DNA of 12,111 nt from DATKKK01 sp035542975 (lineage in GTDB: Archaea; Thermoproteota; Bathyarchaeia; Bathyarchaeales; Bathycorpusculaceae): contig DATKKK010000009.1 in NCBI GenBank assembly GCA_035542975.1, positions 1 to 12,111 of the forward strand, written 5' to 3'. The translations under genes and the position numbers were made by a program. The notes under the pieces are model-generated. The model ran no database searches. It saw only the letters and a list, made by a program, of their open reading frames with translations, and was not told the DNA's origin. Below are positions 1 through 6,462 of the stretch, piece by piece (the stretch's first letter is position 1; each line of letters opens with the position of its first letter).

Positions 1-226
1 GAATTTTCTGCGACTCCTCTTTCAGCCCGTCTTTTATCGCATACCGCTGTGCGATCGGGTGCCCGAAGCTTCCGCCACCATGAACGATTACTAGATTGTT
101 TGTGTTTGCTCTTTGTATTTCACTTGCCAAACGGTCGATGACGTTTGTTCGCGCCTTGAGCTCTTCTCCCTTGTCCGTGATTACCGAACCGCCGATTTTC
201 AGAATTGCAGGTTTAGCTTTGCTCAA
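1..226 (-). CDS. ipk: Isopentenyl phosphate kinase, N-terminal part (3' end beyond left edge)
   Basis: Isopentenyl phosphate kinase phosphorylates isopentenyl phosphate to isopentenyl diphosphate with ATP, the last kinase step of the archaeal mevalonate pathway, in the cytosol. About 75 N-terminal residues are visible. They begin with the amino-acid-kinase glycine loop (ILKIGGSVIT) and contain VIVHGGGSFGHP, the family's characteristic segment, whose His is the substrate-binding/catalytic residue in characterised archaeal enzymes. I chose the TTG at 226 because GGTG lies six bases upstream (233-236) and it gives the usual short lead before the first strand; an in-frame GTG at 235 is the alternative. 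The start overlaps the mevalonate kinase stop by 14 nt, suggesting coupled translation of two enzymes of one pathway. The family call is firm; the rest of the protein is outside the window. Confidence 0.9.
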   Translation of the reverse strand, partial: MSKAKPAILKIGGSVITDKGEELKARTNVIDRLASEIQRANTNNLVIVHGGGSFGHPIAQRYAIKDGLKEESQKI

Positions 227-1196
227 TCCTAACACCTTCGTCTGTTTTTCTAGCGATGAACGGTCTTCCACCCGCCCTTTGGATGGCTTCCAGAACGCCA
301 TCAAGCCTTTCATTATTTGCCAGAGCTATCATGCAACCGCCGCCACCAGCACCAGTCAGTTTTGCACCTAAAGCTCCAGCCTTCCGAGCAGCGTTAACAA
401 GCCACTCCAAAGACTCATCAGAAACCCCCACGCCATAAAGCAATGCATGATTAACGTTCATTAAACTTCCAAGCGTTTCCAAATCATCCCCTGTCAAAGC
501 AGTTATGGCTCTTGAAACAATCTCACGCGCCGCCCGCATCATGGGCTCCATAATCTGAGGAAATTGTTTCTTAAAATCCTGCACCTTTTCAACCTGTAAG
601 CGTGTAGACCGTTCGACGCCCGTTTCTCCAATGATGAGAGGAATTTCGGTTTTCACCTCTAATGGCTTAAACCCAGTATCCATTTGAAAGAACAAAGCCC
701 CACCGAAAGTCGAGATTGCAGGGTCAACGCCAGAGGGTGTGCCATGCACAGTTTTCTCGGCTTCGAAAGCTATCTTAAAAATGTCTTCCTTTGTCAATTT
801 GACGTTTAAAAGAGTCCCAACCGCAGCCGTCACAGATGCAACTACAGCCGCGGAAGAACCGAGTCCTGCGGCAACTGGAACAGCAGAACTGATTTCAATG
901 TCTAAGCCTACGTTTTCTCCGCAAGTTTGCAGAATTTTTCCCACGACATGCCTTATTGGCTCAAACTTTAGTTTTGCTTCTTTAAAATCGCCCTGTTCAA
1001 CATTGAACACACCGTTCTTGATGGTTGCGGCAAGGTTGAGGTTCGTTGAGCGCAAGTGAAGGGTTTTATCGTTGCGGATTTCAGCTTTGGCATAGGCTCT
1101 TTTGTCTATGGCTAGCACTATGGCTGGTTCACCGTAAACTACGAAGTGCTCCCCGAAAAGTATCACTTTCGCGGGAGCTGAAGCAACAACACCCAT
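213..1196 (-). CDS. mvk: Mevalonate kinase (GHMP kinase)
   Basis: Mevalonate kinase converts mevalonate to 5-phosphomevalonate with ATP, the committing phosphorylation of archaeal lipid isoprenoid synthesis. The 327-residue protein has the three GHMP-kinase signatures: an N-terminal substrate strand with GEHFVVYG, the ATP-binding P-x3-GLGSSAA motif near residues 106-117, and a C-terminal KLTGAGGGGC glycine-rich motif. Family length is about 300-330, so it is complete. I preferred the ATG at 1196, giving MGVVASAPAKVILFGEH, over a TTG two codons upstream (1202), because family members start very close to this strand and a GGTTGAG-like ribosome site precedes the ATG. It sits 9 nt after the MEMO-family stop and overlaps the isopentenyl phosphate kinase start, so the two pathway kinases are very probably cotranscribed. 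Confidence 0.95.
   Translation of the reverse strand: MGVVASAPAKVILFGEHFVVYGEPAIVLAIDKRAYAKAEIRNDKTLHLRSTNLNLAATIKNGVFNVEQGDFKEAKLKFEPIRHVVGKILQTCGENVGLDIEISSAVPVAAGLGSSAAVVASVTAAVGTLLNVKLTKEDIFKIAFEAEKTVHGTPSGVDPAISTFGGALFFQMDTGFKPLEVKTEIPLIIGETGVERSTRLQVEKVQDFKKQFPQIMEPMMRAAREIVSRAITALTGDDLETLGSLMNVNHALLYGVGVSDESLEWLVNAARKAGALGAKLTGAGGGGCMIALANNERLDGVLEAIQRAGGRPFIARKTDEGVRIEQS
233..236 (-). promoter_or_regulatory. Shine-Dalgarno GGTG deciding the TTG start of isopentenyl phosphate kinase
   Basis: GGTG on the minus strand lies six bases before the TTG at 226, inside the end of the mevalonate kinase gene. It supports TTG 226 as the start, since the alternative GTG at 235 would be part of this motif. 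Confidence 0.5.
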
Positions 1197-1205
1197 TCTC
1201 AACCA

Positions 1206-2060
1206 CTATTTTTTGAAACACACGGCGGCGTACCCGACCACAGGTTGTGAGTAGTCGCCAATTACATCTCCACTGGTCTTATAACATAATAATTTTGCCT
1301 TTTTCCCACCCAAAACCCGAGTTGCCGTGATCAACGCAGCTATTGGACCATATCCACAAGCGCTTACGTTCTGTGATTCAACAACAGAGTAAAACTTCGC
1401 CTCGTCCATCGCCTCAATCGCTTCAAGGGCCAGCTTATCCTTTCTTTCAGCACGCTCTTGCGGTTCGTAATGCGTCATGTCGGAGGAAGCAATGACCACC
1501 GCGTTTTTCCCTGATAAAACTCTACCGACGGCCTCCCCAACTTCTCTCGCTGAGACCAGGTCTTGCATCAAGAAACAGACGGGCACAATCTTGAAACTTG
1601 AGCCGTAAAGATATTGAAGAAAAGGAAGCTGAACCTCAACCGAATGTTCAAGACGATGAGCGGAATCATCAACATCAACGATGCGCGATTCCCGAACGAT
1701 CGAGTTAGCTGTTTCACCGTCCACTTCAACATCACCCAAAGGTGTACGCCAAAACCCTTCATTCATAACTGCCAGCGCACTACCATAACCCGTGTGATTC
1801 GGACCAAAAATAACAACCACATCTGGTTTTCCATCCAAAGCCAACTCGTAATAAGCGTGAGCGGCTACAGGACCAGAATACATGTAACCCGCATGCGGGC
1901 AGACCAAACCTACAACGTGTTTTAGCGCCGTCTTAGCAACTGTAGGAGTTTTTCCAGGACCCAGTTTATGGAGAAAGCAGTTTTCTAACTGTTTTTTAAG
2001 TGCTTCAGGCGTCCCTTCGTAGAAGGCCCCAGCTTGGCATGGACGCCGAATCTTCGCCAT
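1206..2060 (-). CDS. MEMO1-family protein (AmmeMemoRadiSam system protein B-like)
   Basis: This is a member of the MEMO1 family, which shares the fold of class III extradiol dioxygenases; its archaeal role is not established. The 284-residue protein shows the family blocks in order: RRPCQAGAFYEG at the N terminus, CPHAGYMYSGP (His about 56), FGPNHTGYG (His about 89), HSVEVQLPFLQ, SSDMTHYEP, SACGYGPIAA (Cys) and GDYSQPVVGYAAV. The two His and the Cys match the metal/active-site positions known from human MEMO1, so the site looks intact. I chose ATG 2060 rather than a TTG-type start upstream (2111), because the longer form adds a basic leader overlapping rps2 that homologues lack. A GGAGGAGG stretch in the last codons of rps2 may serve as its ribosome site. 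It sits between rps2 and mevalonate kinase. No AMMECR1 or radical-SAM partner is in the window. Confidence 0.9.
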   Translation of the reverse strand: MAKIRRPCQAGAFYEGTPEALKKQLENCFLHKLGPGKTPTVAKTALKHVVGLVCPHAGYMYSGPVAAHAYYELALDGKPDVVVIFGPNHTGYGSALAVMNEGFWRTPLGDVEVDGETANSIVRESRIVDVDDSAHRLEHSVEVQLPFLQYLYGSSFKIVPVCFLMQDLVSAREVGEAVGRVLSGKNAVVIASSDMTHYEPQERAERKDKLALEAIEAMDEAKFYSVVESQNVSACGYGPIAALITATRVLGGKKAKLLCYKTSGDVIGDYSQPVVGYAAVCFKK

Positions 2061-2064
2061 TCGT

Positions 2065-2805
2065 CTAGATTTCCTCCTCCTCTCTGACCATTTTAGCCTC
2101 GAAGTCATCAATAGTCATTGGCAGGTCTTTGTCAGTCGGCAGTTCCCCTCTTTCTCGCAGCACTTGTCTCGCTAAGAGCCAATAGATTACGGCTAAGGAC
2201 CGTCTGCCTTTGTTGTTTGTGGGGATAACTAAGTCTACTCCTGCGAACTCGTTGTCCGTGCTGCATAATGCTATTACGGGTATGCCCACTGTGCCTGCTT
2301 CTTTGACAGCTTGAGCGTCTGCTCTTGGGTCTGACACGATGAGCACTTCGGGTTCGATGCGATGAGGATACAGCGAGTTTGATAAGAGTCCTGGAATGAA
2401 GCGACCTACGACTGGAGTTGCTCCTGTTACTTGGCAGAATTTGGTGACCGGTTCTATCGCGTAGAGTCTTGTTGAAGCTGCAGCAATTTTTGATGGTTCA
2501 AACCGTGCAAGAAATTTAGCGGCTACTCTGATTCGGTCGTCCGTTTTCTTAACGTCCAAAACGAATAAGCCATCAGGTCTGACACGATATATGAACGGTT
2601 CCATGTCCACCGTTTTCATTCTCGTTCCAATGTGTATCCCAGCAGACAACAATGTATCACGCGCCATCAGCAACTCTTCTTCTGCCGCAACTGGCGGTGT
2701 TGCTGTTGATGCAGGTGTTTCACTTTGCTGTGCTTGTTCGGTTTTTTCTTCTTCTTCTTTCTCGCTTTCCTTGATTTCTTCATCTTCCGACATACATTCA
2801 GCCAT
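2065..2805 (-). CDS. rps2: Small ribosomal subunit protein S2 (uS2) with acidic N-terminal extension
   Basis: uS2 belongs to the 30S subunit body, where it helps seat late-joining proteins. From about residue 47 the sequence follows archaeal S2: LLSAGIHIGTRMKT, PFIYRVRPDGLFVLDVKKT, TPVVGRFIPGLLSN, VLIVSDPRADAQAVKEA and VIPTNNKGRRSLAVIYWLLA. Before it lies an unusual stretch of about 46 residues rich in Glu, Ser, Thr, Ala and Gln. It predicts as disordered by eye and makes the protein 246 residues against about 200 in many archaea. A Met at residue 5 (ATG at 2793) is an alternative start, with GGGATGG eight bases upstream. The start overlaps no upstream coding except within a few bases of the enolase stop (2808), and the MEMO-family gene follows after 4 nt. 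Confidence 0.95.
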   Translation of the reverse strand: MAECMSEDEEIKESEKEEEEKTEQAQQSETPASTATPPVAAEEELLMARDTLLSAGIHIGTRMKTVDMEPFIYRVRPDGLFVLDVKKTDDRIRVAAKFLARFEPSKIAAASTRLYAIEPVTKFCQVTGATPVVGRFIPGLLSNSLYPHRIEPEVLIVSDPRADAQAVKEAGTVGIPVIALCSTDNEFAGVDLVIPTNNKGRRSLAVIYWLLARQVLRERGELPTDKDLPMTIDDFEAKMVREEEEI

Positions 2806-2807
2806 CC

Positions 2808-4061
2808 CTAAAGCTTTCTTAAATCAGCCATCTTGGCTCTGTCTCCTAAGAACTCTTCGATCCTTATTAACTCGTTTATCTTTGCAACCCGCGCTCCTTC
2901 AACGATTCCTGTTTTTATCACTGGACATCTGAAGGCTACTGCCAAGTGAGCTATGTGCCAATCACAAGTGTCGCCTGAACGATGCGACATCACAGGCACA
3001 TACCCATTTCGCGTTGCCATCTCAATCGTTTCCCAAGAATCTGTAATCGTGCCGATCTGGTTAACTTTTATTATAATCGCGTTTGCAGCGTGCACTTTTA
3101 TTCCACGGTTTAGTCGCTCACTGTTCGTCGTGAAAAGGTCGTCGCCACAGATCAGACAATTTTCTGTTTTTTTAGCAAGTTCAGCAAAGCTTTCGAAGTC
3201 TTCTTCGTGAAAGGGATCCTCAACATAAACTAAATGGTATTTCTTAATTAGATCGAGAACAAACTCTAGTTGCTCACCAGAATCTCTTTTCTTGTTTTCT
3301 TTTTGGTAAACGTAAACTTTTTCCTTCTCGTTCCAAAGCGAGGAAGCAGCAACATCAACGCCTATACTGCAACCAAACCCCATGTTGCCGCCAACTTCTT
3401 CAGATATTTTGCTCATGACTTCTAAGGCTTCTATGTTTCCGATGTTTGCAGCCCAAGCGCCTTCATCGCTTTTTCCGCTGCTGAAGAGCTTGTCTTTCTT
3501 TCTCAAGGTTTCTCCAACTTTTTTGTGCACTTGGACGTTTGCGCTTGCGGCTTCAAAAAAGGATTCGGCCCCATGTGGAAGCGCAAGAAACTCTTGAATG
3601 TCAGGAGATTTTCCATGCGCGTGTTGCCCACCGCTTATGACGTTTCCAAGCGGGTATGGAAGCTCATAAGCAAAATGCCCTCCTAAGTACTGAAAGAGGA
3701 GTAGGCCGTACGAGTTTGCCGCTGCTTCGGCGCTTGCAAGCGAGATTGCGAAGGCTGTGTTTCCGCCTATGACTCTGAAGTCTTTTGAGCCGTCAATCTC
3801 ATGAAGTGTTCTGTCCATTTCCTCTTGAAAATCAGCGTTTAAGCCCACGAGCTCAGTGGCTATGTGCTCCTCAACCTTCTTGACCGCTTGGTCAACCCCG
3901 CCTTGCGGATAATAAGCTACTTCAGTTTTTCCGCGGCTTTTTCCTGCTGGTGCTGCTGCTCTTCCAAAGCCTGAAGTGGTTATAACGTCGATTTCGATTG
4001 TTTCTTCGCCTCGGCTGTTGAAAACCTTTCTAGCGATTATGTCCTCAATGACTGTTGACAT
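2808..4061 (-). CDS. eno: Enolase (phosphopyruvate hydratase), divergent catalytic loops
   Basis: Enolase interconverts 2-phosphoglycerate and phosphoenolpyruvate in glycolysis/gluconeogenesis and needs two Mg ions. The 417 residues are full length. Recognisable catalytic and metal positions are all present: Ser42 in the first loop, His147 in SGGQHAHG, Glu157, Glu200 in SDEGAW, Asp236 in IGVDVAAS, Glu281 in YVEDPFHEED, Asp307/308 in CGDDLF, Lys332 in IIIKVNQIG, His360-Arg-Ser in VMSHRSGDT, and Lys383 in VIKTG. The mobile loops differ from the textbook enzyme: PAGKSRG replaces PSGASTG, and the loop after His147 reads AHGKSPDIQEF. AAGGAG (4068-4073) sits six bases before the ATG. It lies 20 nt after rpoN and runs into rps2, the usual archaeal location. 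It is probably a true enolase, but the loop changes leave a small chance of altered substrate handling. Confidence 0.93.
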   Translation of the reverse strand: MSTVIEDIIARKVFNSRGEETIEIDVITTSGFGRAAAPAGKSRGKTEVAYYPQGGVDQAVKKVEEHIATELVGLNADFQEEMDRTLHEIDGSKDFRVIGGNTAFAISLASAEAAANSYGLLLFQYLGGHFAYELPYPLGNVISGGQHAHGKSPDIQEFLALPHGAESFFEAASANVQVHKKVGETLRKKDKLFSSGKSDEGAWAANIGNIEALEVMSKISEEVGGNMGFGCSIGVDVAASSLWNEKEKVYVYQKENKKRDSGEQLEFVLDLIKKYHLVYVEDPFHEEDFESFAELAKKTENCLICGDDLFTTNSERLNRGIKVHAANAIIIKVNQIGTITDSWETIEMATRNGYVPVMSHRSGDTCDWHIAHLAVAFRCPVIKTGIVEGARVAKINELIRIEEFLGDRAKMADLRKL

Positions 4062-4081
4062 GGCGTTCTCCTTTTAAGGCT

Positions 4082-4312
4082 TCAATAAGTGTTACGTGCC
4101 TCTTTACGTTTTTCTGCCTCTTCATAAAAGCGTAAGACTTCATCGATGATTTCAACGTGGGATAACAACATGCGCCTGCAACAATAGCGCTTAACGCCCA
4201 AGCTGTCTAAAACGTCACCCGCGTTTTCTCCAGCCTTGACACGTCTGGAGAACTCATCCCATTTATCTCCAACCAACTTGCCGCAGGTGAAACATCTCAC
4301 AGGTATTATCAT
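4082..4312 (-). CDS. rpoN: DNA-directed RNA polymerase subunit N (Rpb10 homologue)
   Basis: RpoN is the small zinc-binding assembly subunit of archaeal RNA polymerase, which joins the D/L assembly platform and matches eukaryotic Rpb10. The 76-residue protein starts MIIPVRCFTCGK and holds the full zinc set: Cys7 and Cys10, plus the adjacent Cys44-Cys45 in KRYCCRRML. I chose ATG 4312 rather than a far-upstream start at 4408 because MIIPVRC is the nearly universal N terminus and the longer reading only overlaps rps9. It follows the rps9 stop by 13 nt and precedes enolase by 20 nt. The charged C-terminal tail (EEAEKRKEARNTY) is slightly longer than in minimal homologues. The rpoK gene that often follows is not here. 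Confidence 0.95.
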   Translation of the reverse strand: MIIPVRCFTCGKLVGDKWDEFSRRVKAGENAGDVLDSLGVKRYCCRRMLLSHVEIIDEVLRFYEEAEKRKEARNTY

Positions 4313-4325
4313 CCAAATCAGCCTC

Positions 4326-4736
4326 TCATCTGTAGCTTTTTTGGTTTCTAGCTCGTGCGCCTCTTCCTCCGAATTTCTTCGGTTCCTTCTTCCGAGAATC
4401 ACCAACAATCATTGTTCGATCGTACTCGGCAAAAACTGTGCGCAGATGGGTGCTTTTCGACCATTTCAACAAGCCGTTTGCTATAGCCATCCTTGCAGCT
4501 TCTGCTTGTCCCATGTATCCTCCGCCCTTCACGCTTACATCCATGTCTAACTCCTTCCAAACGTCTTCTCCTGCTTGCAAGAGTGGCTCTTTTATTTTTT
4601 CGCGGGCGAACTCGGGTTCAAATATTTCTATGGGAACTTGATTTATGCGCACTCTTCCCATTCCAGGTCTAACTACTGCTCGCGCCATGGCTGTTCTTCT
4701 TTTCCCACTAACAACTAAAACTTTCTTGGTCGGCAT
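4326..4736 (-). CDS. rps9: Small ribosomal subunit protein S9 (uS9)
   Basis: uS9 sits in the 30S head, and its basic C-terminal tail reaches the P-site tRNA. The 136-residue sequence has SGKRRTAMARAVVRPG near the N terminus, the central VKGGGYMGQAEAARMAIA segment, and the diagnostic ending GARARNQKSYR with a C-terminal Arg. Its length is normal for archaea. The ATG at 4736 has GGTGA (4743-4747) six bases upstream, inside the last codons of L13, with only 2 nt between the two genes. It lies in the classical L18e-L13-S9-RpoN order. Confidence 0.97.
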   Translation of the reverse strand: MPTKKVLVVSGKRRTAMARAVVRPGMGRVRINQVPIEIFEPEFAREKIKEPLLQAGEDVWKELDMDVSVKGGGYMGQAEAARMAIANGLLKWSKSTHLRTVFAEYDRTMIVGDSRKKEPKKFGGRGARARNQKSYR

Positions 4737-4738
4737 GA

Positions 4739-5182
4739 TTATTCACCTTGGTTCCATCCTATTTCTTTCGCAAATTCTCCTAACGTGAAGTACGAGCAAG
4801 TTAGCTTTTTAGCTTGAGCCTCTTCTAAGGTTTCTGTTCTTTGATCTTTAAGCTCGTCTGGTGTTCCGATGAAAACTTTAAGCCGTTTGTATGCTTGCTT
4901 GCCTTTCGGTTTTTTGAACGGAAGCATTCCTCTAACCGTTCTTCTCAGTATCCTGTCGGGTCTTCTGTAGTGGAATGGACCAGTGACGGGTTTCCCCACC
5001 TCTAAGAACACATGAGCTTCTTTCACTTTGCTCGTTCTTCTTCCTGAAAGAATGGCTTTTTCAGCGTTAACGACTATTATTTCTTCGCCGTTCAGCAACC
5101 TTTTAGCGATCTTGCTGCACATCCTGCCGAGGATGAGCCCATCCGCGTTTATTACCACTGCTGTCGTGTTCGTTGTTTGCAT
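4739..5182 (-). CDS. rpl13: Large ribosomal subunit protein L13 (uL13)
   Basis: uL13 is an early-assembly protein of the 50S subunit that binds 23S rRNA. The 147-residue protein shows VINADGLILGRMCSKIAKRL at the start, then IIVVNAEKAILSG, GPFHYRRPDRILRRTVRGML and FKKPKGKQAYKRLKVFIG, all family hallmarks. A longer reading begins with TTG at 5194, but ATG 5182 is better: GGGTGA (5187-5192) lies four bases upstream and overlaps the TGA stop of L18e. The L18e stop codon is therefore part of the L13 ribosome-binding site, which suggests coupled translation. The gene ends 2 nt before rps9. Confidence 0.96.
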   Translation of the reverse strand: MQTTNTTAVVINADGLILGRMCSKIAKRLLNGEEIIVVNAEKAILSGRRTSKVKEAHVFLEVGKPVTGPFHYRRPDRILRRTVRGMLPFKKPKGKQAYKRLKVFIGTPDELKDQRTETLEEAQAKKLTCSYFTLGEFAKEIGWNQGE

Positions 5183-5186
5183 TTTT

Positions 5187-5192
5187 TCACCC
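5187..5192 (-). promoter_or_regulatory. Shine-Dalgarno GGGTGA of rpl13 overlapping the rpl18e stop codon
   Basis: The minus-strand hexamer GGGTGA contains the TGA stop of rpl18e and sits four bases before the rpl13 ATG. It decides the rpl13 start against the TTG at 5194, which would place the start upstream of it, and it points to termination-reinitiation coupling. Confidence 0.6.
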
Positions 5193-5549
5193 AATTATCG
5201 TAATGTTTGATCCTTTCGGGTTCTTCTTAACCAAATCAGCGAAAGACAGGATCTTGCCGCGTGCCGTCTCTATCTTCGCTTTGCCCTTTTCAGAAAAAGC
5301 AAAAGCCGCCACCGTTATCGGATGGTCTATCTCGCCAGCACCAAGCACTTTGCCTGGAACGACAACGGTTTCATTCTTCTCCGTATGCCTATTCAGATGG
5401 CTTAGGTTTACAGATATTCGTTTTCTTCTAGGTCCAGCCAAGTCTTCAGCTATGTCCTGCCAGATTTTAGCCTGGTTTTCTTTGCCTTGTTTTCTGAGAA
5501 AACGAATAAGCTCTATCAGTTCAGGGTTCGTTGTCTTACTCTTCTTCAC
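5187..5549 (-). CDS. rpl18e: Large ribosomal subunit protein L18e (eL18)
   Basis: eL18/L18e is a 50S protein shared by archaea and eukaryotes and absent from bacteria, so it helps place the organism. The 120 residues show KTTNPELIELIRFLRKQG, RKRISVNLSHLNRHT, and VVPGKVLGAGEIDHPITVAA, the signature segment, ending with a short ITIIG strand. Start is a GTG at 5549, inside the end of rpoD (14-nt overlap), with GGTGA (5556-5560) six bases upstream. No ATG is available near the expected N terminus. The stop is used by the rpl13 ribosome site. This is the standard archaeal order after rpoD. Confidence 0.96.
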   Translation of the reverse strand: MKKSKTTNPELIELIRFLRKQGKENQAKIWQDIAEDLAGPRRKRISVNLSHLNRHTEKNETVVVPGKVLGAGEIDHPITVAAFAFSEKGKAKIETARGKILSFADLVKKNPKGSNITIIG

Positions 5550-6372
5550 TCTTTTTCACCTTAATTTGGCTTTCAAACTCTTTCAGTTGCCCTTCCAAGA
5601 TTTTAACGGCTTCTTTCACTATTCTTTCAGGAGGAAGCGCACCTGTAGATTCTAGATTAAGTATAAATGCGTTTTCTTCCCATTCAACTTTGATTGCTTT
5701 GGGTTCTTGCGGACAAGCTTCAACGCAGTCTTGACACAGAGTACAAGCCATCAGTTCGCGTACTTCGACCTTGTTGCCGGTTTTGGCGAGAACTTTTCGT
5801 GGACAAATGTCCACACATTTTCCGCACGCATCACAGCGTTTAGCGAGGATTTCTATTTTCGGGAAGTATTTGTAGGCGCACATTGAAACAGGCTGCCATT
5901 TAACGTGGTTTCTTCCTTTTCCCAGTCTTGCATATGCTTCGAGTCTTATCTTCTGTCCCTTCGCCAGCTTTGCGAGCGGAATCTTGTCGCTCACTGGTAC
6001 CGTGCTAGGGTTTTCCGTAGTTAGCTCGCTCGAATAGACTGTTCGAGTTCCTTCTTTCGCTTCTGCGTCCAACGTTAGTGTGACTCTGCAAAGGTTGCAT
6101 CCGAACTCGCTCTTGCATGGACATTCTTCAGGCAGGTTGTAGCTTTCTAGATCAGTCCTAAGCGGGATAAGCCCGAATCGGTGGGCTATGGTTTCATCCG
6201 GCAGTACTGAATAGTTTTCAAGCATTACTACTTCGTCTACTGCCATGCATGGAACTTCAGAGATTATTATCCTCCGCAGAGCATTCATGAATGGAACATC
6301 AACGCCACGAATAAGTAGACGTAAATTGTCGCCCTCTTTCTCGAGCACTTTAACTTCCACTTGTCTTAACAC
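5536..6372 (-). CDS. rpoD: DNA-directed RNA polymerase subunit D (Rpb3/RpoA homologue) with two ferredoxin-like cysteine motifs
   Basis: RpoD pairs with RpoL to form the assembly platform of archaeal RNA polymerase, like Rpb3 or bacterial alpha. The 278-residue protein has the N-terminal dimerisation part (VPFMNALRRIIISEVPCMAVDEV), then a zinc-type set Cys84, 86, 92 and 95, spaced as in yeast Rpb3. An inserted domain carries two complete ferredoxin motifs: Cys180-183-186-190-Pro and Cys210-213-216-220-Pro. Both keep all four cysteines, so binding of two [4Fe-4S] clusters is expected, as reported for some methanogen RpoD proteins, while many archaea keep one or none. The GTG start at 6372 gives the usual N terminus, but its ribosome site is weak. 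A 90-nt gap separates it from rps11; rpl18e overlaps its end. Confidence 0.96.
   Translation of the reverse strand: MLRQVEVKVLEKEGDNLRLLIRGVDVPFMNALRRIIISEVPCMAVDEVVMLENYSVLPDETIAHRFGLIPLRTDLESYNLPEECPCKSEFGCNLCRVTLTLDAEAKEGTRTVYSSELTTENPSTVPVSDKIPLAKLAKGQKIRLEAYARLGKGRNHVKWQPVSMCAYKYFPKIEILAKRCDACGKCVDICPRKVLAKTGNKVEVRELMACTLCQDCVEACPQEPKAIKVEWEENAFILNLESTGALPPERIVKEAVKILEGQLKEFESQIKVKKSEEE
5556..5560 (-). promoter_or_regulatory. Shine-Dalgarno GGTGA for the GTG start of rpl18e
   Basis: GGTGA on the minus strand lies six bases before the GTG at 5549, within the last codons of rpoD. It supports a GTG start that overlaps rpoD by 14 nt. Confidence 0.55.
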
Positions 6373-6462
6373 TCCATGATAGTCTACGATAATCGACTGT
6401 GCCGTTCAATAGAATACTAGTGCATTATTTCAATTTTTCTATCAGCAGAACAACAACAGCCT
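6373..6462 (-). other. 90-bp spacer between rps11 and rpoD, possible internal promoter or leader
   Basis: All other junctions in this operon are at most about 20 bp, so this gap stands out. On the coding strand it is AT-rich, includes a short palindrome CGATTATCG and stretches such as GAAATAAT that could weakly pass for a TATA box. I see no ORF in it. A secondary promoter or an RNA leader for rpoD is possible but not shown. Confidence 0.3.

Noticed and set aside
96..371. Plus-strand open frames opposite the isoprenoid kinases
   Set aside because: They lie antisense to well-supported genes, have no recognisable motifs, and are explained as shadows of the real coding frames.
2061..2111. Extended N terminus of the MEMO-family protein overlapping rps2
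   Set aside because: The added basic residues are not typical of the family, and the conserved start MAKIRRPCQAG at 2060 is sufficient.
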